Positions 31,905 to 43,314 of a DNA stretch of 64,000 bases are shown piece after piece. The notes under the pieces were generated by a model. It saw nothing but the letters and a program-made list of their open reading frames with translations, was not told the DNA's origin and did no database searches. The number at the start of each line of letters is the position of its first letter. Within the stretch, counting starts at the first letter, position 1. The translations under genes were made by a program, and so were the position numbers. The stretch is taken from assembly GCA_950097015.1 (NCBI GenBank), contig CATNEN010000007.1, positions 11,037,001 to 11,101,000 of the forward strand, written 5' to 3'. Source of the DNA: Macrostomum hystrix. Its lineage: Eukaryota > Platyhelminthes > Macrostomidae.

Positions 31905-33725
31905 AAACTGGGATTTGAAAGGCTGGATCTGGGATTTGAAAGGCTGGATCTGGGATTTGAAAGGCTGGATCTGGGATTTGAAAGGCTGGATCTGGGATTT
32001 GAAAAGGCTGGATCTGGGATTTGAAAGGCTGGATCTGGGATTTGAAAGGCTGGATCTGGGATTTGAAAGGCTGGATCTGTGATTTGAAAGGCTGGATCTG
32101 GGATTTGAAAGGCTGGATCTGGGATTTGAAAAGGCTGGATCTGGGATTTGAAAGGCTGGATCTGGGATTTGAAAGGCTGGATCTGGGATTTGAAAAGGCT
32201 GGATCTGGGATTTGAAAGGCTGGATCTGGGATTTGAAAAGGCTGGATCTGGGATTTGAAAGGCTGGATCTGGGATTTGAAAAGTCTGGATCTGGGATTTG
32301 AAAGGTTGGATCTGGGATTTGAAAGGCTGGATCTGGGATTTGAAAGGCTGGATCTGGGATTTGAAAGGCTGGATCTGTGATTTGAAAGGCTGGATCTGGG
32401 ATTTGAAAGGCTGGATCTGGGATTTGAAAGGCTGGATCTGGGATTTGAAAGGCTGGATCTGGGATTTGAAAGGCTGGATCTGGGATTTGAAAGGCTGGAT
32501 CTGTGATTTGAAAGGCTGGATCTGTGATTTGAAAGGCTGGATCTGGGATTTGAAAGGCTGGATCTGGGATTTGAAAAGTCTGGATCTGGGATTTGAAAGG
32601 TTGGATCTGGGATTTGAAAAGGCTGGATCTGGGATTTGAAAGGCTGGATCTGGGATTTGAAAGGCTGGATCTGGGATTTGAAAGGCTGGATCTGGGATTT
32701 GAAAAGGCTGGATCTGGGATTTGAAAGGCTGGATCTGGGATTTGAAAGGCTGGATCTGGGATTTGAAAAGGCTGGATCTGGGATTTGAAAGGCTGGATCT
32801 GGGATTGGAAAGGCTGGATCTGGGATTTGAAAAGTCTGGATCTGGGATTTGAAAGGCTGGATCTGGGATTTGAAAAGGCTGGATCTGGGATTTGAAAGGC
32901 TGGATCTGGGATTTGAAAAGGCTGGATCTGGGATTTGAAAGGCTGGATCTGGGATTTGAAAGGCTGGATCTGGGATTTGAAAAGGCTGGATCTGGGATTT
33001 GAAAGGCTGGATCTGGGATTTGAAAGGCTGGATCTGGGATTTGAAAGGCTGGATCTGGGATTTGAAAGGCTGGATCTGGGATTTGAAAAGGCTGGATCTG
33101 GGATTTGAAAGGCTGGATCTGGGATTTGAAAAGGCTGGATCTGGGATTTGAAAGGCTGGATCTGGGATTGGAAAGGCTGGATCTGGGATTTGAAAAGTCT
33201 GGATCTGGGATTTGAAAGGCTGGATCTGGGATTTGAAAAGGCTGGATCTGGGATTTGAAAGGCTGGATCTGGGATTTGAAAGGCTGGATCTGGGATTTGA
33301 AAGGCTGGATCTGGGATTTGAAAAGGCTGGATCTGGGATTTGAAAGGCTGGATCTGGGATTTGAAAGGCTGGATCTGGGATTTGAAAGGCTGGATCTGGG
33401 ATTTGAAAAGGCTGGATCTGGGATTTGAAAGGCTGGATCTGGGATTTGAAAAGGCTGGATCTGGGATTTGAAAGGCTGGATCTGGGATTGGAAAGGCTGG
33501 ATCTGGGATTTGAAAAGTCTGGATCTGGGATTTGAAAGGCTGGATCTGGGATTTGAAAAGGCTGGATCTGGGATTTGAAAGGCTGGATCTGGGATTTGAA
33601 AGGCTGGATCTGGGATTTGAAAGGCTGGATCTGGGATTTGAAAAGGCTGGATCTGGGATTTGAAAAGGCTGGATCTGGGATTTGAAAGGCTGGATCTGGG
33701 ATTTGGAAGGCTGAATCTGGGATTT
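31905..33725 (+). repeat. 21/22-bp minisatellite
   Basis: About 85 copies of GGGATTTGAAAGGCTGGATCT; many units have an extra A (GAAAAGG, 22 bp). Rare variants (AAAAGTCTGG, GGATTGGAAAGG, CTGTGATTTG) recur in the same order at about 180- to 350-bp spacing. This is a higher-order pattern from block duplication. Confidence 0.96.
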
Positions 33726-34543
33726 GGGATAATGGTTTTGATGGAGAACCAGAATTCTGGGAGGCAGATTAGTTAGTTTTCAATAGCAAACCTTAAATCC
33801 CGCAGCCAAAAACTCAGAACCAAGCAAAGCAAGAAGATCAATCGGTAGAGCTTGCCAAAGGCGGTTCGGTTATCACAAACCTGCTGAAAGGAGCAGTGAT
33901 ATTTAACAACCAGCTGCTCATATAAATAAGTTATTATTTACAAGGAACGAATAGCCGCAGCAAACAGCGCCACCACGGCAAAGCGCGCAGCAGATAATCC
34001 AGTACATACTACTGACACTCGATGCGCAGTAGTAAATTTATCGAAAAAATCGGCCGAGAAAAATCGAATAGCAGAATTAGATTTTACACAGAAACATCTC
34101 TGGAGTACAAAAAGCGCGCATCTACTACTAATAGTGGTAACTTATATAAAGGCTGGTTGAAGGTGCTCGCGAATGACCTTCAGTTGTTAACCGAATTCAA
34201 ACTGTTCGCATAGCCTAATCTAGAATATTCGTACTAGAGGCGCAGCAGACTACTCGCGGGGCAGTTAGCAGGGACAGTAATATGGGCAAAATTGTTGACA
34301 CAGTTGCGATTTCAGCATAAAAATCAGCCAATCAAAATCACGCATTTCAGTGTACAGAGAGCTGAGGACCCAGCTGTTACTGAGCCAGCCATCGGCAGTG
34401 AGGCGATTCTAATTCGCAGGTGCAGGCATAATTAACTAGGGTTGCATGCGAGCCGAGATTCTCAATCACTCATTGACCGCCCCAGTTTTGTGAGAACATC
34501 ACCTGTAAGCGGATTTGCCAGCCAGGGTAAATAAGATCAAACC
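33726..34543. other. Intergenic DNA
   Basis: Unique sequence with no coding exon, RNA or repeat that I can support. Confidence 0.4.
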
Positions 34544-34775
34544 AAACCAGTCAGGGAGTGGGCAATAACCAACCAAACCAGTCAGGGAGTGGGCAATGAC
34601 CAACCAAACCAGTCAGGGAGTGGCCAATGACCAACCAAACCAGTCAGGGAGTGGGCAATGACCAACCAAACCAGTCAGGGAGTGGGCAATGACCAACCAA
34701 ACCAGTCAGGGAGTGGGCAATGACCAACCAACAGTCAGGGAGTGGGCAATGACCGACCCAACAGTCAGTGAGAAG
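34544..34775 (+). repeat. 31-bp minisatellite
   Basis: About seven copies of AACCAGTCAGGGAGTGGGCA followed by ATGACCAACCA; the last two are shortened. It ends within 20 bp of the stop codon of the CUB/LDLa gene, so it probably lies in that gene's 3' end. Confidence 0.93.
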
Positions 34776-34792
34776 GCAGCAGTTAGGGACCG

Positions 34793-36173
34793 TCAGACCA
34801 GCAGTGGCTGCTCGCAGGCAGGCACGGAGGTGCGCATCGCCTGCTCGTAGTTGGGCGGGGGAGGTCTTCTACGGCGCATCTCGGCGGCCACCAGCCTGGC
34901 CAGTGGAGACTCGTGGCCTGAGCAGAGCAGCCGCTGTGCGGCAGCCAGGCGGGCGGTTCGCAGCTGGCGAAGGCGGCAGGCGTAGGTGGCGGCCAGCAGA
35001 AGGAGGAGGCAGCCAGTAGTGGCGGCCAGGATAGCGGCTAGGGCGACGCGCGGACGCGGCCAACGCTCGCAGGCGGCCTCGTCCTCACCGGCGGGGCAGT
35101 CAACAACGCCGTCGCAGCGGAAGGCGGCGGGCAGGCAGTGGCCGTTGGGGCAGAGGAAGGTGCCGTTGGCAGGGCCGCACTGGATGGCCAAGCAGTCTAG
35201 CTCGTCCGTGGCGTCCTGACAATCCGGCCGGCCGTCGCAGCGCTCTGCCAATGAGTAGCAACGGTTGCTATAGCGACAGGCGAAGGCGCCTGTGCAGCCC
35301 CGGCAGTTCCGCTCGTCGGCGCCGCTCAGTCGGCAGTGCCAGAGGCCGTCGCAGCGCAGAGCGGGGGAGAAGCAGAGACCGGCGTCCTCAGGACAGGCCT
35401 GCTGGAAACCTGGGGCAGCGGCGAGGGAAGAGTCATTCTCTTACTTGCTAATTCCGACATTCCATGCCCACTTTCGATCATTTTTTAAATAAGAGAATTG
35501 CCTGACACACAACACACACACGCTACTGTGAGTAAGCGATGCGCGCATGAGGCGGTAGAACTCACCGGGAATGCAGGCGCCAGCCAACTGGTAAGACAGG
35601 TTGAAGCTGCCATGGCCCGGTCCCTGCACGGCCTCAATGGTCAGCGGGCCGGGCTGCGGGCCCAGTGACCAGAGACGCTGCCAGAGGACGCGCTCAGTCT
35701 CGCCGGCCTGCAGGCTCAGAAGTCGGCTGCCAAAGCCGCCGGCCGAGTTGCCGCCGCGGTAGACGGTGATGGAGCCGGAGCCAACGGGCAGGCTCAGAGC
35801 CACCGGCTCCAGGAGCAGCCGGTTCAGGGCGCCCTGCTGCACCGTCCAGCGGCAGATGCGCACGGAGTCGCTGGGGCCCCAGGCGCCACCCAGGAAGCCG
35901 TAGGTGGCCGTCAGCTCGCGAATGCAGTCGGCCGCGCTCCCTGCAGCCGGTGCGTGGGAGCAAGCGGGACAGGTCACGTGACGCTATACACTACTTAATA
36001 GTAATAATTATGCCTGATTGAGATTTTTCAGACAGTTGTTTAGGACTCAACTTGGAGCAGTTCAAACCTCGCAAAATATATTAGTTTGCAATGACAGAAT
36101 GCACAATGGAATGCTCACCTCCTTTACCAGCCAGCCAGCTTGCATAAAGCAGAAAGAAAACTGTTGCTTGCAT
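34793..36173 (-). CDS. CUB / LDL-receptor class A single-pass receptor with PPxY tail (3 exons)
   Basis: Exons 36173-36119, 35940-35566 and 35409-34793 join in phase 1 both times, giving 348 residues. Residues 1-18 are a signal peptide (MQATVFFLLYASWLAGKG). A CUB domain follows (about 23-143), then three LDLa modules, each with six-cysteine spacing and an acidic end (ALRCDGLWHC, AERCDGRPDCQDATDELDC, AAFRCDGVVDCPAGEDEAAC). The transmembrane helix is at about 265-288 and the 60-residue cytosolic tail contains PPPPNYEQAM, a PPxY motif recognised by Nedd4-family WW domains. The CUB-LDLa-TM order recalls LRP3/10/12 and NETO proteins but is shorter. It is a likely cell-surface endocytic or co-receptor; the ligand is unknown. 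An acceptor (CTCTGTTTCAG) ends three bases before the ATG. Confidence 0.85.
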
Positions 36174-36184
36174 ATACTGAAACA
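36174..36184 (-). promoter_or_regulatory. Acceptor-like site before the CUB/LDLa start codon
   Basis: On the minus strand TCTGTTTCAG ends three bases before ATG 36173. A good polypyrimidine-AG this close to the start is expected for spliced-leader addition. Confidence 0.45.
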
Positions 36185-36580
36185 GAGATGTTAATTTTCT
36201 CTTATATTATATTAGCACAAACTTACAAGAGCTCTTGTACTTCATTAGTGCAATGAAAAATTATGATTTAATGATTAGGCGTCAGAAATACAAAAAGATA
36301 ACATAACTAACAAAAGATAATATATGTATATTTAAAAACAGACCTAGTACAATTAATTGTTTTCTATAGTTCTCATAGTAGTACAACTAGTATTAAGAAT
36401 GCCTATGCTTAGCTTCCTATACTGCTATATATTACATTCTTGGTATAGTATTGTTTTCATAAATATAACTTTGCTAGACCCATGCTGGTTGGCAACTTCA
36501 ATCCTACCTGATGGCCCTATTGGAATAATGTTGAAAACCCATGGACACTCACTTTAAAAATTTTTCAAATAGGGCCTGAT

Positions 36581-37050
36581 GGGCCTGGTACCTGGACACT
36601 TTGTCATCTTACAACTTTGTCATCCAGATGATGATCTGTCCAATATCTTAGAGGGTGGATGACGAAGAGACTTAGACTTGTGAACACTTCATCATCTAAA
36701 GAACAAAAGTTTTCAAAGTTAGAACAGACACACCCCTCCCCACCCCTCCTCACATTGTGTTGGCACCTATCTTTCAACTTGTATAATGAAATCAGTTTTG
36801 ACACCTCTTTTTGACAATTTAGAGTATGAAGTGTGTTCACACCTCTGCCCTACCACCCCACCCTCACTTTATTGATGACAAAATTGATTGCTTGTTATTA
36901 GTAGATGACAAACTGACCAAACTTTAAAGCATGCCAATTGGCTGGATGACGAAGTGCCCTACCTTCCAAGTGGATAACCAAGTTGTAAGATGACGAAGTT
37001 TTAAGATGACAAAGTTGTAAGATGATGAAGTGTCTAGGATCCAATGGGCC
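36581..37050. mobile_element. Terminal-inverted-repeat element, about 470 bp, non-coding
   Basis: The left end (36581-36624, containing GACACTTTGTCATCTTACAA) matches the reverse complement of the right end (37005-37050, containing GACACTTCATCATCTTACAA) at roughly three quarters of positions. The motif AAGTTGTAAGATGACGAAGT recurs inside the right end. No ORF is present. It looks like an old MITE-type DNA transposon; the superfamily is unknown. Confidence 0.5.
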
Positions 37051-38826
37051 TTACATATTTAATTTCTTTGACCTTTCCCCTTTAGTATACTTGGCAGCAT
37101 CCTTCTTTCTGCTCTTAGGACTTTGCAGCTCATTCTCTATCACACTTGCCACTGAGCCCCTGAGTGGCTATCTGCCATCTTCCTCTTGGCTTAGTGTTTA
37201 CATGCCTCATGCTGCTGATCATGCTTAACTTTGTATCTACAAGCAGTCTAACAGAACACTCCTAAAAGTGGAGCTACTCTTATTTTTGCTTTTGTAACTT
37301 TAATTTTAGTATAAATATGAAGTCACAGAGTTTTTTACTTTTATACTTAAATAATAACACAAAAATATATATACATTTTTTGTATAAATAAAACAATTGT
37401 TTGCATTTGTTACTTGTAAATGAGAAATTTTATGGTATTACATTGATTTTTCATTTAAAGATGGATTGAAAATGTTAACATATTAAAGCAGCAGATCTGA
37501 AAGAAGTAAAGTGGCAGGCCTATTAACAACCAAGCTCTGGTCAGGCGAGTTAGGACAAAATAATTTGTTCTATAAGTTGTCCCATCTCGTTTTTAGTTAG
37601 CAAATGAACTCGCAGTCACAATTTTTTTCAGTCACCAATAATTTCTAGAATCTTTAAAGCATGGCATTTCTTAACAAAATTATTAATATTATTATTAATA
37701 TCCAGCAAAAATTAAATACTTCTGCTAAAAAAACTACCAGCAGTCAGCATTACACAATGAATTTAAGTATTTGCGGCATAGAAAAAAACTAAAAAACTTC
37801 TTTTCAAAGAAAAACATCAATAAAACAAAATACATTTAAGTTTGACTAATTTTATTTGTAAAAATTAAAAACACACAACGTTCTTCTTCTTTTTTTACAA
37901 AAAATTTAATGACCTACTGATACCGCGGTTCTTGCGGCCAGCATGCTCGATAAAGCAACAAGTTATTACAATACGAGTCTTTGAAGCGATAACTATTTGC
38001 AAAGCGGGGTATTGATGCGCGCAACATATTAGACGTAGATCGCTGTTCTTATTAGCATATGAATTAATTCGTTCTTTGTGAGAAGGAGTTAATAGCATCC
38101 ATATAGCGTTTAAAATATGTACTCTATACTGTAACACTCCGCCGACTCGGGACGCATGTCAAGGCAGATTACGCCCGCACCATTGTGGCTCCCATGCCCT
38201 CGCCAATACTGTCCGTTTGCGTGGGCATGACTTATGAAATCCTGCGTTTTCCCCTCATGCATCTTAGTAGATGAATTTAGCAACTTGTTTAGATTTTTAC
38301 TAATCATTATTATTCTGCTGAATATTTTCATATTAAAATACATGACAGCTGCAGGCTAATAACCTAGACATCTTGTAAATCAGTTCTATCTCTCATTACA
38401 AACGCTACGTAAAAAGCAGAGGAGGCAAAAATACCACTATGAAATGTACAAAATTGGTACTATCAGGAATGTAGAAAAAGCCAATGCTGATACAACAGCA
38501 TTCAGGTCTAGCGTAGTTCAGATTATAATTACTGAGAATGCATGCCGCACCCGCACATGTATGAGAAAAAACAAAATTTAAGTACGGATTAAAAGCTAGG
38601 TGATAATATACGCACTGGAATTTGTTCTAGTCCTTAGCATTCGACAGCAACCTAAATTTGGCAGTCGCCGCAAAGCAATCGACAATTAAACTGAAGTTCA
38701 CGAATAGAAAAATTGATGAAGCAGTAAAAGCTAATGGAATAAATAAATGAACGCACAGCGCCGGGAGAGGGAATAGTACAAGCAACACAAGATTTCAGCT
38801 ACAAGGTTCACTCAGGCACCAGCCCC
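37051..38826. other. AT-rich intergenic region
   Basis: No gene I can support. A short GC-richer island at about 38110-38280 encodes, on the minus strand, a 50-residue open end (HAHANGQYWRGHGSHNGAG and ICLDMRPESAEC). It could be an exon but has no family match or clear splice frame. Confidence 0.4.
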
Positions 38827-40188
38827 TCATTTGAAGCCGTAGCTGGCGAGCTCGCGTCGAATCTCTTCCCGCAGCGCCGCTGCCCGGTCAACCGGCGGCT
38901 GCTGCCGAGCCGACCTGCCAGGTGGCGGCGGTGGCGGAGCACCCGCTGGCACCTGAGCCTCGGCCAGCTGTTCGCGCACCGCCCAACGCAGTGCCCGGTG
39001 CTGAGTCTCGCCTGGAGTTGGACCCTATGGGTGGTAGCGGGAAGCAGTGGGGTTAACAGTAGGACTACCAAGCCAGTTTGTCGCCTGTGTTTATATCAAG
39101 GATAGAACTGACATTTTTGGCAGCACCCGAATGCTAACAGCGTTGGGTGGTGACTGATTGGTTGACAGACTAGGCGATGGTGCGCCTAATATTTAGGCTT
39201 GATCAGTGAAATTGGAGAAATTTGCGTCAGGGTGTCCATAATGGCCTATTTCGACCTCTTGTAGCCCTTGAAGGTCAAGCAGTCCGTCTAGATGAAGGCA
39301 GGTGACCACCGAAGTCTGACCAAAGTCTGACATGCCGATAAAATTTGAAGGTTTGGCAAGGCCGCACTGAGGCGCAGTGCTAATTCGTGTATAGGGGTTT
39401 ATGAAATACACTAGCGCTTATCAGAAAAATCCGACCTTCGGCCAGAACCATTGAATATCTCGACGATCTGAAGAGCTGGCGACTTGATTCTTATTTCAGA
39501 AAATAAGCAACTAAAAGTTGGCTTTTGTTCTTGAGTTTCGTGTGGTTGCGTTGCGTTGAAGAAATTGTCGGGGGGGGGTTCTACTGCAAATAAGCCCATA
39601 CAGTCAACAGAACCAGCCCCATCAGTCCAGCAGGCTCACCTGAGCGGCCCAGAGCGCCGCATACTGGTGGTACCGCCGGACAGGATCGCTGCGCCGAAAC
39701 GCCAGGCCGTCAATAGCACTGCGCGGAGTCGGCCGAATCAGCTGACGGGGCCGCCTACCGTCAGCCACCGAGCCGGCTGACGATGGCACATGCGGTGGAA
39801 GCTGCTGCTGCTGCTGCTGCTGCTGTAACTGGCCATCAGTAGACGGGAACTGGCGCTGATCGTCGCCGAAGCCAAAGCTGTCGACATCGTAGGCACCGAC
39901 GTCGTCATCGCCGATGACGCTACTGCGGCAGGACTCTTCGACAACGGCGCGTCCGCCGTCGGCTAACCGGCGGGCGGTTTTTCGGCGCACCATCCGGCCG
40001 CCTCCGACGCTGGGCGTCAGCGCCGAGTCCGTGGCAGCCGACACCACTGAGCCTTCGTCATCGCGGGACACCATTGCGTCCAGCTCAGCTTTGTACTCGC
40101 GCAGCTTAGAGTCTGGGACGTCCCGGTAGCCCAGGATCTCCAGCTGGCGGCGAATCTCCGACAGGTGGAACACGTCCGGCGAGTCCAT
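38827..40188 (-). CDS. HYLS1: HYLS1-like centriolar protein (2 exons)
   Basis: Exons 40188-39640 and 39024-38827 join in phase 0 (CAG|GTGAGC, CCATAG|GGT); 248 residues. HYLS1 is a centriole outer-wall protein needed to build cilia. The N-terminus carries a HYLS1-box-like motif (IRRQLEILGYRDVPDSKLRE, about 11-31). The exon junction falls in the second conserved region, DPVRRYHQYAALWAAQ then GPTPGETQHRALRWAVREQL, the LRWxxRE signature I recall for HYLS1. The protein ends AALREEIRRELASYGFK. A glutamine run from CAG repeats (39793-39822) and a proline run (PPPPPPG) are low complexity. The C-terminal region is shorter than in vertebrates. Family call by motif, no alignment. Confidence 0.75.
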
Positions 40189-40477
40189 CAGAGAGAGATG
40201 CCTTCAGATAGCTTGACTCTTCGGCAAAGCTGCGGGTTCGAGATTGCGGAATTCAGGAAGCTGAGATGGCGAGTAAGCTGGGATTCAGAGGAGCCTCAGT
40301 CTAAACACGACACAGTTTATAATTAGCTAGGGTGTTATGGAGCTGCGTTTTTTTACTTTGAGATTAAATGAGTCCGGGTTTGCAAACTAACTTTGTAAGG
40401 AGCTTGGTTTGAGGGGGGCTGCGGGCAATGGCGCATCATTTGGGGAGGAGGCAATTCTGCCCATTTCGCTGACTCCT
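40189..40477. other. 5' flank of HYLS1
   Basis: Presumed 5'UTR and promoter on the minus strand; no specific element recognised. CTCTCTCTG directly precedes the ATG, but no AG sits immediately before it, unlike the other start codons. Confidence 0.35.
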
Positions 40478-40695
40478 AAGTACACGCGCTCACGGATACC
40501 GTACGCAGGCACTCACTTACACAGGTGCGTACATCTATCTGCTATGACTTTCTCATCGTCAGGCAGTGTACACTTTCACTGTGTCTTGGGGGTTGGCCCC
40601 TCAAGGTCGTAAATTGAACGACACGTCCCCAAGCGCCTAGGGACCTTGGTGCAAGAGGCAATCGCGTTAGACCCCTCTGCGGCTCACCCAAACCA
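40478..40695 (-). repeat. tRNA-derived SINE-like repeat, copy B
   Basis: On the minus strand it begins GAGCCGCAGAGGGGTCTAAC, a leucine-tRNA-like A box, then GATTGCCTCTTGCACCAAGG, and later TCGTTCAATTTACGA, a weak B box. It matches copy A (1240-1480) and copy C (3605-3770). Confidence 0.55.
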
Positions 40696-40901
40696 AGGAG
40701 CTTTTAATAGGAAGAAACTTAGGACTGCAGAGATGAAAGTATTTGTTCAAATATTAGTTTAAAAAATAATGTTTAAAATACTAGTTTAAAATATTGAGTA
40801 TCGATAATTGAAATATTTATTTATATAGCGTCCACATTGAAATGTAATTCAAAACAAGATTGCATCGAGCTTAAATAAATGATCCAGAAATATGTTTGGA
40901 C

Positions 40902-41177
40902 ATGTTGGCTTACTTGCATGACAGGTGCAGCAAGGTGGCGTTGTGCAAAAGCAGACGGCAAACAAACCTGAGCAAAGCGGCATTTGAATTCAGTAATGAT
41001 TTGTTCATCAGTAATGATCGATTGAAGGGTGTCAAAGTTGGGGGAACAGGTGCAAAAGCGAAGCGAAGACCAGCAAGCAGAAGCAGAAAAAACAAGCAGG
41101 AAAGCGCAGGTAAAAAAATCGTTTGCAGCAAAAAAAGCGTAATTGAAAAAATCAATGCACGTGCCAGAGGTTTTTGA
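40902..41177 (+). CDS. Hypothetical basic protein ORF, 91 residues
   Basis: ATG 40902 to TGA 41177. The C-terminal half is lysine/arginine-rich (AKAKRRPASRSRKNKQ), like a nuclear or nucleolar tail. No family, splice or promoter evidence was found, so it may be a chance ORF. Confidence 0.2.
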   Translation: MLAYLHDRCSKVALCKSRRQTNLSKAAFEFSNDLFISNDRLKGVKVGGTGAKAKRRPASRSRKNKQESAGKKIVCSKKSVIEKINARARGF

Positions 41178-41245
41178 AAACCGAATAGGAGTGCGACACG
41201 TGCGATTTCAGGTAATCTGATTTGAATTTGGGCGAGTAGCCGCTG

Positions 41246-41270
41246 ATCTTTTATTTAAGAGCTCGTAGAC
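41246..41270 (+). repeat. 25-bp direct repeat, left copy
   Basis: Exact 25-base match (begins ATCTTTTATTTAAGAGCTCG) to 42093-42117; flanking bases differ. The pair brackets the PHR exon. Confidence 0.85.
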
Positions 41271-41431
41271 TGAGATCAGCTCAGTAGCAGCTCAAAACAA
41301 AATAAAATATAAAGCATACGATAGTGACTTTAAATAGGTCCAAGGAAGCCGTCGATTTTAGATTAAAACTCGAGGGAGCATTATATATGTACATCAAACT
41401 AAAATCAAATGGAGGTGCCGCGCTCGGCCTG

Positions 41432-41965
41432 TCACGATGCGGCCGTGTGAGGAGAGGCGGAGGCGGAGGCATCGGAGGGCATGGGCCAGGTGTAGTGGCA
41501 GAGCAGGGCGCACAAGAATGCGGCATAGGGTTCGATGTCGGGTGTGCGGAGGCTCAGCAGGATGGCCTTGTTGCCAGGCTCAGGCAGGGGTGCGTCAGCC
41601 ATGCTATGCGGCAGGGCATCGGACAGGGAGATGCGCAGGCGGTACCAGCGGCCGGGCATCAGCACAGCTGGCCTTGGGAAATAGGCGGTGTAGTAGGGGA
41701 TGAGCTGGCCGCTTTGGTGCTTGGCATCATCGCAGACGCAATCGGGCAGCGGGGCGTCGTCGGGATCATCGCAGGAGCGAACGGAAATGCTGATGAGCGG
41801 CGGAATGGCGTTGGGGGTTTTCGGGCGAAAGAGCTCGCAGCCGCAGAGGGCCATGCGGCGCATGCAGCGCAGATCTAAGCTGCCGGACATTGACACCGGG
41901 TGCGGCACCGACTGCTCTGGCCGCCACAGGCTGGAGTAGTCGTAGATGCTGATCGGCTCCACCTT
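41432..41965 (-). CDS. PHR-domain exon, probable 3' end of a BTB-PHR gene
   Basis: Terminal exon with acceptor GTCTGTTGCAG|AAG at 41966, phase 0, ending at 41432; 177 residues. I read it as a PHR domain, the beta-sandwich that follows BTB-BACK in BTBD1/2/3/6 proteins. ISIYDYSSLW corresponds to the start, LDLRCMRRMALCGCELFRP to the DRRVFIVGFGLYG region, and YFPRPAVLMPGRWYRLRISL to the FxxPVxxxPxxxYT region. It ends with an FLCALLCHY strand. The BTB-BACK exons 2.7 kb upstream on the same strand are the natural partner, but their last exon reads into a stop (see that entry). A separate gene cannot be excluded. The similarity is moderate. Confidence 0.55.
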   Translation of the reverse strand, partial: KVEPISIYDYSSLWRPEQSVPHPVSMSGSLDLRCMRRMALCGCELFRPKTPNAIPPLISISVRSCDDPDDAPLPDCVCDDAKHQSGQLIPYYTAYFPRPAVLMPGRWYRLRISLSDALPHSMADAPLPEPGNKAILLSLRTPDIEPYAAFLCALLCHYTWPMPSDASASASPHTAAS

Positions 41966-42092
41966 CTGCAACAGACGGAGGGCATGTCTGTCTGTCTGCC
42001 TGTCTGTGTGAGTGTCTGTGTTTGCTTGGACTTCTCAATACCAAACTAGACTCGCTATAGCGGAACCTCAAGCACTAGGTGGGCAGCGTTCT

Positions 42093-42117
42093 ATCTTTTA
42101 TTTAAGAGCTCGTAGAC
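42093..42117 (+). repeat. 25-bp direct repeat, right copy
   Basis: Exact copy of 41246-41270, 847 bp away, outside the PHR exon and its acceptor. Confidence 0.85.
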
Positions 42118-43063
42118 AAAATGTCTTCAGAGTTATAAGGACTAATGGTAGTGCTAGGCATGCCTACAGGCCAAGCGGTCGAAATTCAGCAATCATCGGC
42201 TTTACCCGAAAAATATTTGAACTTCAGTAAAGCAAGAATGGTCGAAAGTCGTGTATTAACACCCACAAACAGTGAGGACCAAAAGTTTAAGGCGCATGTC
42301 TTAATCTTGGTTTCATGCCTTTTACTAATTTGTCGAAAAATGTAAAATTAACCAACAAACATGGTTCAAAAGTGCGTATTTTCGGCTTAAAGTTGAAGTA
42401 GCTAACCTAAGCCGAACTACAACGTGCGAAAGTGACTTCCAATCAACTAAATTGTTTTGACTATAACGGATAGGGATAGAAATATTTCCCCACATACGAG
42501 TATGAGGACAGGTGAAATAGTTTTTTATATTAGAAGAACTGCTGCGCAACTCTTGTTTATATGCTGCTTCATCCTTCCACACATTTTTCTACTTGTGCTT
42601 ACGATTTCTGTTTAAACATTTTTCGATGAATTTGTTTGTGAACAAATACACAAATCAGTTACAGTGTAGCTATGCGGGTTGCTTGCTGAAGTGCAATGGG
42701 GTCGAGGTTGCTGAAGTGCAAACACATATAAAAGGACCGGCGCTTTTTTGGCTTTGTGATATCCGTCAGTCTTGTTTGTTATTTCATTCCGTCCCGCTGC
42801 TAACTCCTTACGAACCCGTTGTACATACCCAAGTACTCAGTCACCTATAGTGCTCTAGGATCAGAGACGATGACTCCTTTAGAGATCTCGCGGAAATGCC
42901 AACCTCATGTCATATCTTTTCCAGCGTGCACGATAACTGCCGCATGGGCCGCACGTGTCGCGACGCTTCGGAGAAAAAAGTAGAGGCAAAAGAAACCCAT
43001 GCAACAATAAAGAAGCCGTCTGGTGTTTATAAGAAAATAGGAGTACCATCCAGTGTTGCCAAG
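42118..43063. other. Intergenic or intronic DNA
   Basis: AT-rich. No exon recognised on either strand. If the PHR exon belongs to the BTB gene, this is intron. Confidence 0.35.
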
Positions 43064-43314
43064 GCGTCGGCTCGGGCTGCGGCGAGATTGCAGCTGGGAC
43101 TGCCAAGCGCAGCCGACCCAAGCGTTCGACTGCGGCCCGCACACCTGGCCAGTCATCTCGCTCGAAGGCTACCACCTCTGCAGAACATGTTCTGCGCATA
43201 ATTAACGAACAGACTGATGAGTCTCATAACACTGGGACGCAGTTTCTCAACGCAGGCGACTTGGACGGCGACAGTTGTACAAGAGACTTCTTGCTGGAGA
43301 TGCTGAACACTTGA
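43064..43314 (+). CDS. Possible terminal exon, unknown protein
   Basis: An open + strand frame of 83 codons runs from an acceptor-like TTGCCAAG to TGA 43312-43314. The basic first half (AKRSRPKRSTAARTPGQSS) is followed by an acidic helical end (AEHVLRIINEQTDESHN, TRDFLLEMLNT). Coding-like composition in an AT-rich setting is the only support. No upstream exon or family was identified. Confidence 0.25.

Noticed and set aside
31891-32639. Repeat peptides of the KGWIWDL type
   Set aside because: Frames break whenever a 22-bp unit occurs; there is no flanking coding sequence.
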